DNA of 64,000 nucleotides from Macrosoma leucophasiata (GCA_036365455.1 JAWQUS010000008.1:18087501-18151500), one strand, 5' to 3'; positions 26,901 to 41,900 are shown, counted from the first letter of the stretch. A program made the numbers and translations. Notes: generated by a model not told the origin, from the sequence alone.

Positions 26901-29900
26901 GTGCTGACGTACTCCCTAAACGCCATTGGCCTCACATACGGCACGCGGCTAGTACTCCTCGATGACGAGAAACCTACAGACGAACGACGATACGTTGTCG
27001 GAGTTGTATTCAGTGTATGTGTTTTTTTATATTTTTTAAGAAATAACCTCTAGCTGTTACTCCGTTGGTCGAATCTTCATATTATAAAAGTAGAAGAAGT
27101 ATTATTTAATAATATTCTCTGGTAGTACCTATATATTTAAAAAAAAAAACAAAATTTTTCACTAGCATGTGTTATTGCGAAAATAATATAAAAATTCTCT
27201 GGTAGTAGTTCAATTCAGTAATTACTATTCACTGGTGCAGTGTGGTGGTACACATTCGTCCACGCAGGAGTGTAGTACAGAGAAATCTCTCGTTTCATGT
27301 CCTTAGATGTTTATAGGCTACTATAGTATTACTTTTCATACATATTTACTTATCATATCGTGTTAAATACTAGTAACAAAACTCCAGGGAGTGTTTCGTA
27401 CTTTGCCTACCACTCGGTCGTATAGGGATATCGTACTGGAGTTAAATGGTGGTTCCGTAATTTCTAACAAAAAAAAAACAAAATAAAGCCTCTGTAGTGG
27501 CAAATATCAAAATGTTACAATTCAGACCGTAGTTCTATTGTATTACCATCAACGTAAAATAATTGTATGCTACAGATACTGTTCAGCGTATACATGGCGA
27601 CACAGTCAATAACATTCTGCGTCCCCCATGCTGAGGTTTTCGCTGCAGCGCGTGGGGCCGCCACGAGTGTCTTCCACCTCCTGGACCGAGTGCCGGGCAT
27701 TGACAGTCTGCAAAAAGGCGGTGTAACGCCGAGACGAGTGAAGGGCGAGATTACTTTAGAAGACGTCCATTTTAGTTATCCATCGAGACCTAATGTCAAG
27801 GTATTTTTATATGAATATTATTTGTACATTACATGTCTGGCGATACACGTGTGAGTTCGCTTTGGCGAGACGTTGATTTGTAAGAATTCAAAGAGATTCA
27901 AAGAGCAGTAGACAGGCCACGTAACTAATAATCTGGTAAAGATAGCAGACAATAGCAGGAATATGGTGGCTAAGGACTGCGCATTTTTAAGATTGCCGGG
28001 GGTAGCTTTTGAGAGCATCCATAGAAAATATAAATTTTACTGGGTAGATTTTAAATTGCAATTGATAATAATTTTCTTCATCTCTCCTACTAGGTGCTAC
28101 AAGGATTCTCTCTGCACATAAAGGCAGGAGAATGCGTTGCGTTGGTGGGATCCTCTGGTTGCGGCAAGTCCACCATCTTGCAACTGTTGCAGAGACTCTA
28201 CGATCCCGTTTTGGGCACAGTTAGGCTAGATGGAAAGAATTTGAAGAACCTCAATTTAGGATGGTTGAGATCTTCCTTAGGTAAATCTTCCTTCGGATTT
28301 ATTTATACAAGTATTCAGTTTTGTTGTTTTAACTCATTGTGAGTATTGTAACTACTGCCATTGTAACTAGGCTACGTACCTATGTAAAGATCTCTAGTTG
28401 CGATTTGTCTATATTTTGGTAAGTTTGAAATGAACTGCAAAAATAACCACATTCTAATTTGTTTGATGTTTTTTGTGTAAATTTTCTTGCTCCACTACTT
28501 TCCAGTCATATGGAAAAAGAACTTCAATAATCGAATTCTACTTTGACAGGTGTTGTAGGTCAGGAGCCAGTGCTATTCAGAGGCACAATTCACGATAATA
28601 TCGCCATCGGCTGCCCGGAGGCGACTCGAGAAGAAGTAAAAGCGGTGGCGGAAATAGCTTACGCCCATGATTTCATCATGAACCTTCCAGATGTATGTAA
28701 AATTTTGTTTTAATGAGTGATTAAGGAAAATGTAAAAGTAGGCACTGTCCACCTTATAACATTAACTGTCGATTCTTGATAGCAAAAGCAAAAGCTTATG
28801 GGGAAATAAATTTAACTTATTTTACCAACTATTTTCTTCATCTAATCAGTTCTAATCATTTTCTATTATTTTCAAATCTATGGGACAATTAAATATATCT
28901 CAATGTATAATGACATACTGTTCCTGAGCATGAATAAATATATTGAACTCTTTAATTTCAAAAAAATACAGGAGTTAGGAAATAATTTCAGGGCTACGAC
29001 ACAGTTATTGGCGAGCGCGGTGCATCGCTATCGGGGGGTCAGAAACAAAGAATTGCGATCGCGCGCTCACTGCTGCGGGAGCCGGCTGTGCTGCTCCTGG
29101 ACGAGGCCACGTCCGCGCTGGACCCGCACTCCGAGCGCCAGGTGCAGGCCGCGCTTGACCGCGCTAGTATCGGCCGCACCACGCTCATGGTATCGCACAG
29201 GTGAGCCGCCCAACGCCAGAAACATTGGTCTTAATACAGGACTGCGCTTGCCGCTCACTAGACAAGACCAAATCCACACTCGACCTGCACGTTAAGCATC
29301 AGGGCACAAAGTGTAAAACTCACTTGAGCGCATCAGTATCAAACTCAGGTGCCCACAGGAGAGCCAACCAACGCCGGACATTGAAGTCCACGCTTGCTGG
29401 TCGCAGGCTGAAGTTACACCCTCATAGATGAGCCGCTCAAATATCGACACCGCGGCCGCCACTCACGGTCTGCTGCAGCCATAGAGCAACACGGGCCACC
29501 GGCCGCGGCGGACTGGAGGGGAGTAGCCATAGCGTTTATTACCGATGCAAAACAGTCTGTCATTTTTGGCGGGGGGAAATGCGTCTATTACTACGAAACT
29601 CACACCTTGACTATAACAAAATACAGAAACATTTTCTCGCACACATCTAGGCGACAGGTAAAGGGCCTTTTGTGCTTGTACTTTGACAGAGGGGAAAGCC
29701 TGCATATGGCTGCTCCCCTCCAATGTTGCTCTATGGCTGCAGCTCTATCGCCTAACTAAATTACTTTTGTGCTCGCATTTTTACTTTGATTTATATTGTC
29801 CTTCCCTGGCGTATCGGACCAAGAAAAAAATGGTTTCAAATTTCAGACTGTCTACAATTGTGAATGCCGATCGTATAATTTGTATGGACCAAGGTGTTTT

Positions 29901-32900
29901 AGTTGAGCAAGGAACTCACGAAGAATTGATGAAAGCCAAAGGTTTGTTGAATTTATTTTTTATTTAATTTAAAATTGTTTGTGACAGTTCGTATGTTTTC
30001 TAATTTTAATCAACTAGGTAATTCAATTTCTCGATTAACGGATCTAGTGAGGGATAAAGGGCTCAAGCTAGACAGTGACTACCGGTAGTAGAGCTCCAGT
30101 GACGGAGGTCGCTAAATGGTAGTGTTCAGCACTATCGTGTTCCGGTCAGGTGGTATTGTACGGCCCTGTAATTTCCGACACAGAGGCATAACACCTTAGG
30201 CCTCAGGAGTGGTAACGCATCTGCATTTTGACCTTAGTATTTGTGTAAGTGTCTATAGGCTGCAGTCATCACTTAACATCAATGTGAACTGTAATAAAGT
30301 GACAAATTTTACTTAGTTCTGTCCCCAGATGAGTCAAGCCGCCGTCTCCCAAACAATATTTTAGATTCGCCATTGATTGAAAATACCTTTTCTCAAGTAG
30401 TGATGCGGTTCTAACTTCATTATTGGTAATACATATAAGTAAATAATGTGTTTGAGATGTGACGATGGTGGTAAGTCACATCTTATTCATAAGTAGTTTG
30501 TGATCTGTTGATTGAAATTTCAGGATTCTATAATAAATTAGTAACGACTGGTAATGAGAATAGAGAGCCAGACGTTATAGAAACATTGCCTGAAGAATCT
30601 GTGGAAGGGGAAGAAGAGAATGGGGAATTGGCGATAGTACCGCGCGTTGATGCAAAACGCAAGTCCAACAGGAGGATCATAAGGCATCACTCTATGAAGA
30701 GAGGTGAGAGAGAATATTACAATATAATATTTGAATAAGAATAATGCACCTTATCATGATATTCTACAGTCTGAGTAAAAATATTTTAGCTTTGATTGTT
30801 AACTTTCCAATAGTAGCTTAGCGTTAAAAGATATGTTAATGATAACTGGCTCACCCTATGTTGCAAAACTCAAACTGTTTAATTATATTATTTCGCATTA
30901 ACACATGCTTGTGAAATATATTTTTTTAAGGAAAAATGGAAAGAAAAATTTGACTTTAGGCGAGACTCGAACTCGCGGCCACTGGGAATCTAGTACAGCC
31001 GCTCTTCCAACTGAGCTACCGAAGCCCTGCCCGATTTGTCAAATCTTTCCTTCACATTTATTGCATTGCCTTATGGTGGCAGCAGCGCCATCTATTGCCA
31101 ATCTATGCTAGTTAGGCAATTAATAGACTTTGCAGTTTATTGAATACCGTACAGAAGTCGCTTTTAAGTCGCCTAAAGTCAGTTTTTCTTTCCATTTTTC
31201 TTTAAAAAAATAAAACTCAAACTGTGTAGTGCATGTCTGTTTGTAGATACTCGTATCTTCCGTATAAAAAATACAAGCATGGCCGTTAAACTCGTATTAT
31301 AAACATAAGAAAACACTAAAAATGAGTCGGTAGTAAAATTGATGAACATTGAAGTATTCTACGTAACTTCACGCCTGTAATCCCCGAAAGGGTAGGCAGA
31401 GGTAAATGCATGCATTCAAGCATACATACAAACACCTACGACTCACCGGTTACGTTTTTGGCCCATGTAACAGGTGGCGAGCCTATTCTCCGGGCACATT
31501 ACCAAACTTCGAGGAACTGGGAAATTTTCAGAAAATGTAAAAATCTCAATAGAACCAGAGATAAAGGACTTAAGTCCATTATCTCTGATAACCATCTACC
31601 CGGGAACCCAGGACCTCAGCGTAGTAGTAGTGGCCTGCTACCACTAGGCTACCGAGGCAGTTTTCTATAGCAGAGATATAGAGGAAGTATTCTAGCTCAA
31701 TGTAATTATGACTACACTACTTACACTCAAGTTATATAAAAACCTTGATTTTCAGAATCAATCGACTGGATGACACCACGTGGTTCAATTTCATCTGTGA
31801 TGTCTACTGGCCTTCAAAACTTCTATAATGCCGAGTTTGGTGAAGATTCTGATGAAGAGAAAGATGATGATGATGATGTAAGTAAGGGGAACCATTTTAT
31901 TTCTTTTATTGCTGCCTTCTTACTAGGACGTCGTCACAGTAAGAAGGAATTCTATTTCAACAGCGATGTTTAGTTCCTGGCCTTCAAAAAATCTATTAAA
32001 CTTCGATCTGTTAATATTCTAATAAGCAGAAAGATGCAGATAATATTATAGGATTTCTGTGGAGATCCTGATGAAAAGACAGACGAAAATAATGTAATTA
32101 TGACGAACAATTTAATCTTTACGACGTCTTCATAAAACAAATTAAATAAGATAAACATATATCCTTTGTCTGTTGGGCGTATAGGTATTAGGTATACCTA
32201 TACGCATTTAAAAATACGATTTAAAAGGCAGGGCTTCCTACATTATCTATTTGTACTTAATTTGTATCATCATAATATAAATTGTCATTTCATAAACTTG
32301 AATGTTTCCAGGAAGTTAAACCAGTAAGTGACTGGCAACTGCTGAAGTTGAATGGACCAGAGTGGCCGTATATAGTATGCGGGTCCATTGCCGCGTTATT
32401 CCAGGGCGCATGTTTTCCTGTATTTGCTTTGATCTTCGGTTATACATCAGGGGTGAGTATCATTATGATGTAAAACTACTTCCTTAATATAATTCTTTAA
32501 TTAAAATAAAATACGTTTATCAGTTTAATTTGACTAAGATTTTGAAATAAACGATTTAAAATCTTACCCCCCTATTCATAAACGTATTTTAGCTAAAGTG
32601 TAGCTAATCTGTACTTTGTCTTTTACCATCCTGCACATTTGACAATGCAACTGACAGAGACAAAGCATTCTAAAGCTAAAACGTATCTAATGTACGTTTA
32701 TGAATAAGGGGGTTAATTTGTAAAGTACCTATATTGTTTTTCAAGTTTTACCTAATTTTAAAATGATTTGCATTGAAATAAATAAATCATTTATGAATTA
32801 TTTCATATACTTAAGTTCCTGGAGAGCATTTTATTTTTAAAGAAAAATGGAAAGAAAAATTTGACTTCAGGCGAGGCTCGAACTCGCGACCTACTGGGAA

Positions 32901-35900
32901 TCTAGTCCAGCCGCTCTTCCAATTGAGCTACTAAAGCCCTGCCCGATTTGTCAAATCTTTCCTTCACATCTATTGCATTGCTTTATGGTAGCAGTAGCGC
33001 CATCTATTACCAACTATGCTAGTTAGGCAACCGATATAATAGACTTTTCAGTTTATTGAATATCGTAAAGAAGTCGCTTTTACCCTTAATAATTGTTTTA
33101 TATTATTTCGCATTAACACATGCTTGTGAAATATATTTTATTTTTAAAGAAAAATGGGAAGAAAAATTTGACTTCAGGCGAGGCTCGAACTCGCGACCTA
33201 CTGGGAATCTAGTCCAGCCGCAAAATAAAATATATTTCACAAGCATGTGTTAATGCGAAATAATATAAAACAATTCCTGGAGAGCACTTTGACATCGACA
33301 TTTTTTAGTGAAAACACAAAGGAGGGAACAATTTGGTCGTCATAATAAAGGTCATTGACTTAGCAGAGTTCCAAGTGCAGTCAACACTGAGACGAACTGC
33401 GCTACTGAATAAACTCAGTAGTCTCACATACAGCTCTTTTGAATTTAAGATTAAATCTTACTTTAAAAGGTAGGTAGGAACAAGCTACCTACTGTGCCTT
33501 TCCCTTCGATATTAACAAAATCCTTAGGAAGGCAAACATTATCTCTATAAATATAAAATTATCGTGTCACAATGTAAGTGTGTGTTACTCCTTGGAAACA
33601 GCTGGACCGATTCTCATGAAATATTGTGTGCTAGGAAGGTCTGAGAATCGGCCAACATCTATTTTTCATGCCCCTAAGTGATAAGGTTGAATCTCAACTA
33701 TTTTTTATTTTCTATTTCATGGACACTGTTTTTTAAGGCGATAGGAAGTTCGTCGGGGCAGCTAGTTAATACTATAAAATACCTACTTAAAACAAAACAC
33801 AAAAAAATGCACCTTTGTGTACGTAGTATTATTACATATTCAATATTTCTACTGTTCTGTGTACTATTTATAGGTAGTCAATTATTATTATGGCTTACTA
33901 TGGCCTCGTTATGAGTACTTATCACAGTGACAAAACTTAAACCTCACTGAGGATTTGGCAACGTATCTGCATTTTGACCTCTGGTTTTGTGTAGTTAGTG
34001 GTAGACTGCAGATACATACCGTCATGTGTAGGTACTGTATGCATATTTGCCGCCATCTTTACCTAAGATTTTAAAGTATTAACCAGTGCACAGTTAGTTA
34101 AAAACTAAAGGTACTTCTCAAAAATTAAAAACAGAGAGGTACTTACTCTTTGCATGATTAGCGATTCAAAAACCGCATCCGTAATATAGTATCCGTAATG
34201 TAACTCGTTTTTTGAACGAAATAAACGTTGAAAGTTCGACTCCAAGTCAAAGTAAAGATGTTGTGCGGTCTGTGAATCTCGCTCTCAGAAAGCCAAAAAT
34301 ATTTAACAATTCGAACTGAAAACGAAACTCTAAAATTTTTTTTACTTGTCATAACATTAATTACAATATTTTAGATATTCGTGCTACCAAACCGCGACGA
34401 TATAATCTACTACGCGGACTTCTACTCGGGGATGTTCCTGGTAGTGGCGGCCGTGGCGGGGTCGGCCATGTGCATACAGAGCGTCACCTTTACCAACGCC
34501 GGCCTCAAGATGACCAGCAGACTGCGATATCAGTACTTTGGGGCACTGCTTAAACAGGTATTTCGAAGCTTGTCACTTTACACATTGTAATGTAGTAGTT
34601 ATATTCGGCTCACGCATATTATGCACTAGCTGTTGCCCGCGGCTTCGCCCGCATGGAAATATTTTTTCCTGAATTTGCTATAAATTCTTGCTTATAATTG
34701 CTATAAACCTCACGGAGCCCGAGACCTTTCCAACGAATGTAAAACCGTGGAAATCGGTTCGTGCGTTCGTCCGACTTATTTTTATATTATAGACTAGCTG
34801 TTTCCCGCGGCTTCACCCGCGTTGAAATTTTTCCTGAATTTTCTTTACTATAAACCTTACAGAGCCTGAGATCTTTCCAACTAATGCAAAACCATGGAAA
34901 TCGGTTCGTGCGTTCTGGAGTTATAGCGTCAGGAAGGAAAACCCGACTTATTTTTATATTATAGACTAGCTGTGCCCCCGACTTCGTCTACATGAGAAAA
35001 AATATGATTGTTCAGTATCTACCCGGACGAAGTCGTGGGCGCAGCTAGTATAAAAGTAGCGTAAGTTACTCCTTATTACATCAGCTATCTGCCAGTGAAA
35101 GTCCCGTCAAAATCGGAGACAATCAAGTTCTGTTTATTTGTATGTAGGTATGTATGTATGTATGGATGTATGGAGATAAAAGTAGCCTAAGTTACTCCTT
35201 GTTACATCAGCTACCTACCCGTGAAAGTCCCGTCAAAGTCGTTCAAGCCGTTCCCAAGATTAGCCCCGCCAAACAGACAGACAGACAGAAAAAAATGGTA
35301 AAAAAAAATGTTTTGGTATATGTACCGTGTATACACACATATGCGTTTAGTAAAAAGCGGTTATTTTAATATTACAAAAAGACACTCCAATTTTATTTAT
35401 TTGTTTGTATGTAGATTTATTATGGAAGCTACAATACAACATTAATTACTTCTTGGCGTTTATTATAGCCCGTCCCTTACAGTAAATTATTTTTCATCTT
35501 TTGAGAGTATTCTAGAAGATTTCACTCCTCTCTATGATCATTCTATTATCATGGGTGATTTTAATACTTGCCTATTGAAAAATGACACACGATTCCATCG
35601 CTTGAAAAGCATTATTGAATCAGCTGATATGCATTTACTCCCTCTCTCTGCAACTCACTATTTCCCAAATTCTGTACCATCCTATCTCGATTTAATTTTG
35701 ATATCTTCCCCTGAATATGTAGCAAAGCATGGACAATGTTCTACTGAGGCATTTTCATATCATGATCTTATCTTCATATCGTATAAAATTCGCCCTCCCA
35801 AAGTCAAAACTAAAATTCTCCTGCAGCGTAACTTTGGTGGCATTGATAATGATCGGTTACTGGAGGATGTCGTGAAAATTGATTGGAGCGTCGTTGACAG

Positions 35901-38900
35901 GGCGCATGATGTTGATGAGAAAGTCAAACTATTTAACTCTCTTTTAACGCAACTTTTCGACTTGCATGCGCCACTGCGCCCTGTTCGGATATAGCATATT
36001 CCTGCTCCCTGGCTTACTGAGGAAATTAGGTCTTTGATGAAGAAAAGAAATACTGCTAAACGGAGGTACAAACATAACCCATCTGAAATCAACCGAGAAT
36101 GCTATGTATTATTAAGAAATCGCTGCAACAAAGTGTGTAGGGATGCGCAACGACGCCATATTCATGCATCTGTTTCTCATGACGACCCCAGCAAAAGTGT
36201 GGAAATCTCTCAAGTCACTTGGAGTTGGTAAATCTCGTAATACTTCCGCTCCACCACTTTGTGGTATTCAAATTGATATGTTTAATCAACATTTCTCTTC
36301 GACTCCTATTATTAACGGTGTTAATAAGTTACACACCCTAAATTCTCTGTCTTGTTTATGCGCTCCTGACTATCCACCGTTTTATTTCGAACAATTATCC
36401 GATCGTGATGTTAGGAGAACTATCTTGAATATTGATTCGGACGCAGTGGGAAGTGACATGATCAGTCGGAAAATGATAATTCCTGTGATAGAAACTGTAA
36501 GCACTATCATCTGTTCTATCTTTAACTACTCTCTTGCTCACGGATGTTTTCCTTCCGCCTGGAAAGACGCTCATATTATCCCCATACCTAAAAAACCTAA
36601 TCCTAAGTCTCTCCATGATTACCGTCCTATCTCTATACTCCCATTCCTATCTAAAGTCCTTGAGCGTCTTGTCCATCAGCAACTCAGTTACTTTCTTTCC
36701 AAAAACAACCTGTACAACCCCTTTCAATCCGGCTTCCGACCTGGTCATAGCACGGCCACTACTTTAGTCAAAATAACTGAAGATATACGGCGTGGTATGG
36801 AAAATCAGCAGATTACAGTTTTGACCCTACTAGACTTCAGTAACGCTTTCAACACTGTTGATTTCGATATCATGCTGGCTATACTTCGTTCTCTTAACAT
36901 ATCTCCGACGGTGATTGATTGGTTCTCTAATTCCTTGTTTGGTCGCCAGCAACGTGTTCGTGTAGATGATCAATTCTCTACGTGGTGCGATGTCGCTGCT
37001 GGCGTCCCACAAGGTGGCGTGTTAAATCCTTTCCTTTTTTCAATTTTTATTAATTCAATCAGCAATAATCTAACTTCTCTCTACCACTTGTATGCAGATG
37101 ATCTTCAACTCTATACACAATCTGGTCTTGACGGTTTACCTGAAGCTATATTAAATATGAACATTAATCTAAAGAGAATTTCTGACTGGAGTAGAGCTTA
37201 TGGACTTCAGGTAAATCCCATCAAAAGTCAAGCTATCTTAATCGGTAGTTCTCGGTTGATTCGGAAAATTGATTATGATGTGTTGCCACCTATTTCATTT
37301 GATGGTACTGTAATTGAATACTGTGATACTGTTAAAAATCTTGGTGTCATTATGGACAGTAGTCTAACTTGGGCTTCACAGATTAATGAGGTGAGCAGGA
37401 AGATGTTTGCTGCTGTAGGTTCTCTGAGAAGATTGCATAATTTCTTACCATATGCCACTAAGGTTACACTTGCTCGATCAATCCTGTTCCCTATCTTAGA
37501 TTATGCTGACATATGCTATCTTGATTTAACCCAAGAGCAGCTAAATAAGCTTGAGCGTCTCCAAAATCTGTGTATAAGGTTCGTATTTGGTTTACGTAAA
37601 TACGACCACATTTCTGAATTTCGTATTCAGCTCAAGTGGCTGCCAATCCACCTTCGCAGGAATACTCACATTCTTTCTCTTCTCTATTGTTTACTTTTCT
37701 ATCCTCATTCTCCTCAATATCTTAAAGAACGCTTTCACTACCTCAGCCTTGCTAACTCCTACTTCCTTCGCTCCTCCAACAATCTGCGCTTAAAGATTCC
37801 TTCCCATACTTCTTCCTTCATCTCTAACTCTTTCACCAATACTGCTATCCGTCTTTGGAATGCGTTGCCCTTGGATATTCGTCGAGTTCAAACCCTTGAA
37901 ACTTTTAGAAAACATTTATACATTCATATATTCCTTGAATACATAGTATTTATTTATTTATCCTATAATTAGTCTGTTTTCTTTCTCTTACTTCTCTGTA
38001 TCATCTTTAATATATGTAATATATCGATCATATGCATAGATTACACGACATACTTATTTAAATTTATATTTCCTTCTTTAATAATATTAGATATGTAATA
38101 ATTATTATTCATTTATAATATATTAACCGTACACCCTCACATAAATTATTATTCTAATTTCTCCTCCACTTGGTTGTCTGGAAGAGATCGCTGTTAGCGA
38201 TAAGACCGCCAATTGTACATAACGTTTTTGTATTCCGTTTCTGTGTTCTGTCCTTGGTGTACAATAAAGAATATTGAATTGAATTGAATTGAAAATTAGA
38301 CCTAAAAATTCTGTGAAAATTTAAAGCGTCTACATTATAGCGGTAACAGAAATACATAATTTGTGTAAATGTTAGCTTTCTAGCTATCACTATTTATGAG
38401 ATACAGCCTGGTGACAGACAGACAGACAGCGGAGGATTAGTTATCCGTAGGGTCTGTTCTTACCTATTAGGTACGAAACTCCCTAAAAGATAGAATTAAG
38501 ATACAGAATAGCTTAAAAATATTCGATACGATTCTTTAAATTGACATAACTTTTTTATTTCTGAACCGATTCACATGAAACAAACAGTTAATGTTAAGTG
38601 AAACTTACCACAACATATTAGTGAAACCCGCAAATCGAATAAGCCGTTTCTGATATTAGCGTGCACAAACACACAGACAAACAGACATTTTTCCGGGATA
38701 AAAAGTACCCAGTATTGTGCGCCAAAGGTTAAAGTATAATCATACCAAGTTTCATTGTAATCGGACCGGAAGTTTTTATGTGATGCTTGAACAAACAGAC
38801 AGACAGGCAGGCAGACAGACAGACAGACAGACAAAAAATTTTCCTATCACATATTTGTGTTCGGTATCGATCTAATAACATCCCCTGGTATTTATTTTTT

Positions 38901-41900
38901 CAATATTTTTAATGTACAGAATTTACACTTCTACAGATTTATTATAAGTATAGATTTTTCACGCCTTAACTCTAAGCTACATTTCAATGTTAGTTACATG
39001 TAGCTGTTACACGCGGCATCGCCTACACGAATTACATTTTTGACCCAAACTCAACGTTAAAATATTTTTTTAGGGATTCACGTCCCAACTCCCACTCCAA
39101 TAACACTTAAGCCTATTCTAACCACGAGAAATCTTACAGCGTATAACTTATGTGAATAGAGCTTGCTCTCAATTGTGTAAGCCTTGCCAAAACAAAAATC
39201 CATAGTAATGTCGCGTCCCCCAGCCCCCGTCATAACAACAATAGCAAGCAAGTTTTATTTGTGATACTCGCAGAACAACAAAACCTCCCATTCGTTATTC
39301 GTTAACTCCGTTTGTGAAGGCGCGGGCCAACCGCGGCGCACAGAGGCTGCGCATGTGTATTAGGCTTCGCATTATATGAAATTGTAAGTGGTAGTGTCCA
39401 CTGCAACCCACGAAGAGGCTACAGATGAATTGACGTCATTGATACATGCGTGCCTAGCTCGAATAGGCGGTTACATAGCTCAAAGCTATCAACGTGGGTC
39501 TACGTTTCCACTGTGAGTACACGAATATGGCCCACGACTATGTACAGCTCGCTAATCTATTCTTGGATCTACGCTACACATTATTCGTGGGTCTTCATGT
39601 ACTCCAGTGGAAACATTGACCCACGTTGTCAAACAAATTAATACACGCAGCTAAAATGCGCCGCGTGTCCGTGCACAGCATGGGGTGAGGTGGGCCCGCG
39701 CCTTGCTCTCTTTAAAAATTAGTATTTCTTCACTAACATTCTATTTTTTACGTATTTCAGGAAATAGGCTTCTTTGACAAGGAAAGTAACACAGTGGGAG
39801 CGATGTGCGCTCGGCTCAGTGGCGATGCAGCCGAAGTACAAGGTGCCACCGGCCTGCGTATAGGACTTATCCTGCAAGGCATCAGCTCCGTAGCGGTCGG
39901 CTTCATTATGGCCATTTGTTACGATTGGAAGCTCACGCTCGTGGGCACAGCCTTCTTACCTCTGGTTTGTATTATTTTGTTACTTTGATTCATGCAACAT
40001 AGTTACAAGAAATATACCTACTCTTCAATGAGCAATCGAAATGCGTGCGTATAGGACTTATGCTATGCTGCAAGCCACAAGCGCCCGCGCTTGGCTCCAT
40101 TAAAGCCATCTGTTACCTCAATGAGCTTATAAATACTGAACATTGTGTTACCTATGTCTGTTAAAATAAGTAAATAAGTTTTTACTGGTGGTAGAGCTCC
40201 AGTGACGGAGCTCGCGGGCGTAGGCACCACCGCATTACCTAATATACTTGCCGCTAAATGGTAGTGTTCAGCACTATCGTGTTCCGGTCAGGTGGTAATG
40301 TACGGCCCTGTAATTTCCGGCTCAGAGGCATAACACCTTACGCCTCAGGAGTGGTAACGCACCTGCATTTTGACCTTGGTCTTTCTGTGGGTGTCTATAG
40401 GCTGCAGTCATCACATAACATCAATGTGAACTGCATGCTTGTTTACCAATTCCATAACATAAAAAAAAAATAAAAAAAATACAACGTACATTTTGATACT
40501 TCACAGATGGTGGGAAGTATCTGGCTTGAAGGAATAGTATCTCAGAAGTCACAAGCGGATGAGAGAGCTGCAATGGAGTCAGCTACAGCCATTGCCACAG
40601 AAGCCGTCGTTAGCATTAAAACTGTACAAAGTTTAGGTACGTCAATTTCATAGAAAATATCCTGTCATTAGGAATTGAGTTACCATTACCATATTTCGGT
40701 CATTGCTCATGGTACTCCTACTCCATATTTTTATATCTGAAAATAATCATCAGAATCACATTTCAATACAGGCACAAGTTAAATCACTTCTCCAGGATGA
40801 AGATTTTCCCTGAAACTATTCGTCCCATTTTCTTAAACTTTTATATGTTTTAACGAAAATGGAGGTGAGGTGGTAATGGAGGTGGAGGTGATGGATGGCT
40901 TTAAATAAATATGACAAAACCTATAACTAGGTATGAAAGCGTCACTAATTAAAAAATGTTATACATTAAGCCTGAGTTGCACCACGATATTTGTTAAAGT
41001 TATGTAACATTTCACATCCTCCCACTTTAACAAATTTCTTTAATAAGTTAGAGAAGGATGTGAAATGTTACAATAACTTTAGCTAAAATCTTGGTGCAAC
41101 CCAGGCTCAGTAACAAGTCGATAAGTGAATTCGCATCAAACGTTCACGTTAAAGTTGATTGTTCGCCAGGTAGGTATATAACAGTTTCTCGCATTGCAGG
41201 TGTGGAAGAGATATTCCTGAAGAAGTTCCGCGATGAATTATTAGAGTCGTGCAAAGCCGTGGCCAAGAAAACAAGATGGCGCGGCCTAGTGTTGGGCCTC
41301 GGCGTGTACGTGCCCTTCATGTCGTACTGCAGCGCCACCGTGTACGGCGCCGTACTCGTCGCTCGGGAGGGCCTGGCCTACAAGACCGTGCTGTTGTGAG
41401 TTTACGTCATCGACATATTTAGATCTGGGTAACGCAATGCACGTATACGTCACATGATGCAATGCGACGCGTTACTGTTAGTAATTACCTATCGTACAGT
41501 ACGCAACAATAATTAAAGCACATCGAGCCTACGGAAGAGGCAATCGGCTAGTTTAGATTCCGTAGAGTGTTATCTCTGCTGCACACTGCCTACGTAGGCA
41601 CATACTTATAGTCCGTTATTGGTCAAAACTTGATCAAATTGATCGACAAATGTCATATAGATATGGTGCGAAAGAGATAACGCTCTACAGACCCGATATG
41701 AGCCGATGTCTCCTTCCTAAGGTCGATGTGTAATATTTCTGGTTGGATACTGTACTTTGTGGTGTCGCGTCTTCAAAACAAGTAGGTAAACATTACGTCG
41801 CATCTCGTCGCAGGCGTTTGATCGCGTTTGTCGCGTTCGCACCGTCGCTTGGCATCGTACCTATTCTTCACGTACGCAAAACCTCGTCAGGAATACATAG

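Larger units (their letters stand above)
35445..38294 (+). mobile_element. CR1-like non-LTR retrotransposon, 5'-truncated and inactive
   Basis: It begins inside the endonuclease domain (frame reading [20 protein letters not shown], then MGDFNT). It continues through reverse transcriptase and ends with GTACAATAAAGAATATTGAA and a (TTGAA)n tail. ATTA flanks both sides (35441-35444 and 38295-38298). The surrounding repeat exists without this insert at about 23850, which fixes the boundaries. ABCB intron 17, same strand as the gene. Confidence 0.85.

Noticed and set aside
30945..31025. tRNA gene on the minus strand
   Set aside because: Box A and the T-arm look real, but the anticodon stem is only about 4 bp with an oversized loop, and the unit is repeated inside transposon ends.
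36143..37972. 609-codon ORF as a host gene
   Set aside because: It contains all reverse transcriptase motifs and lies in a 5'-truncated element with a repeat tail; the first ~11 codons belong to the shifted frame.
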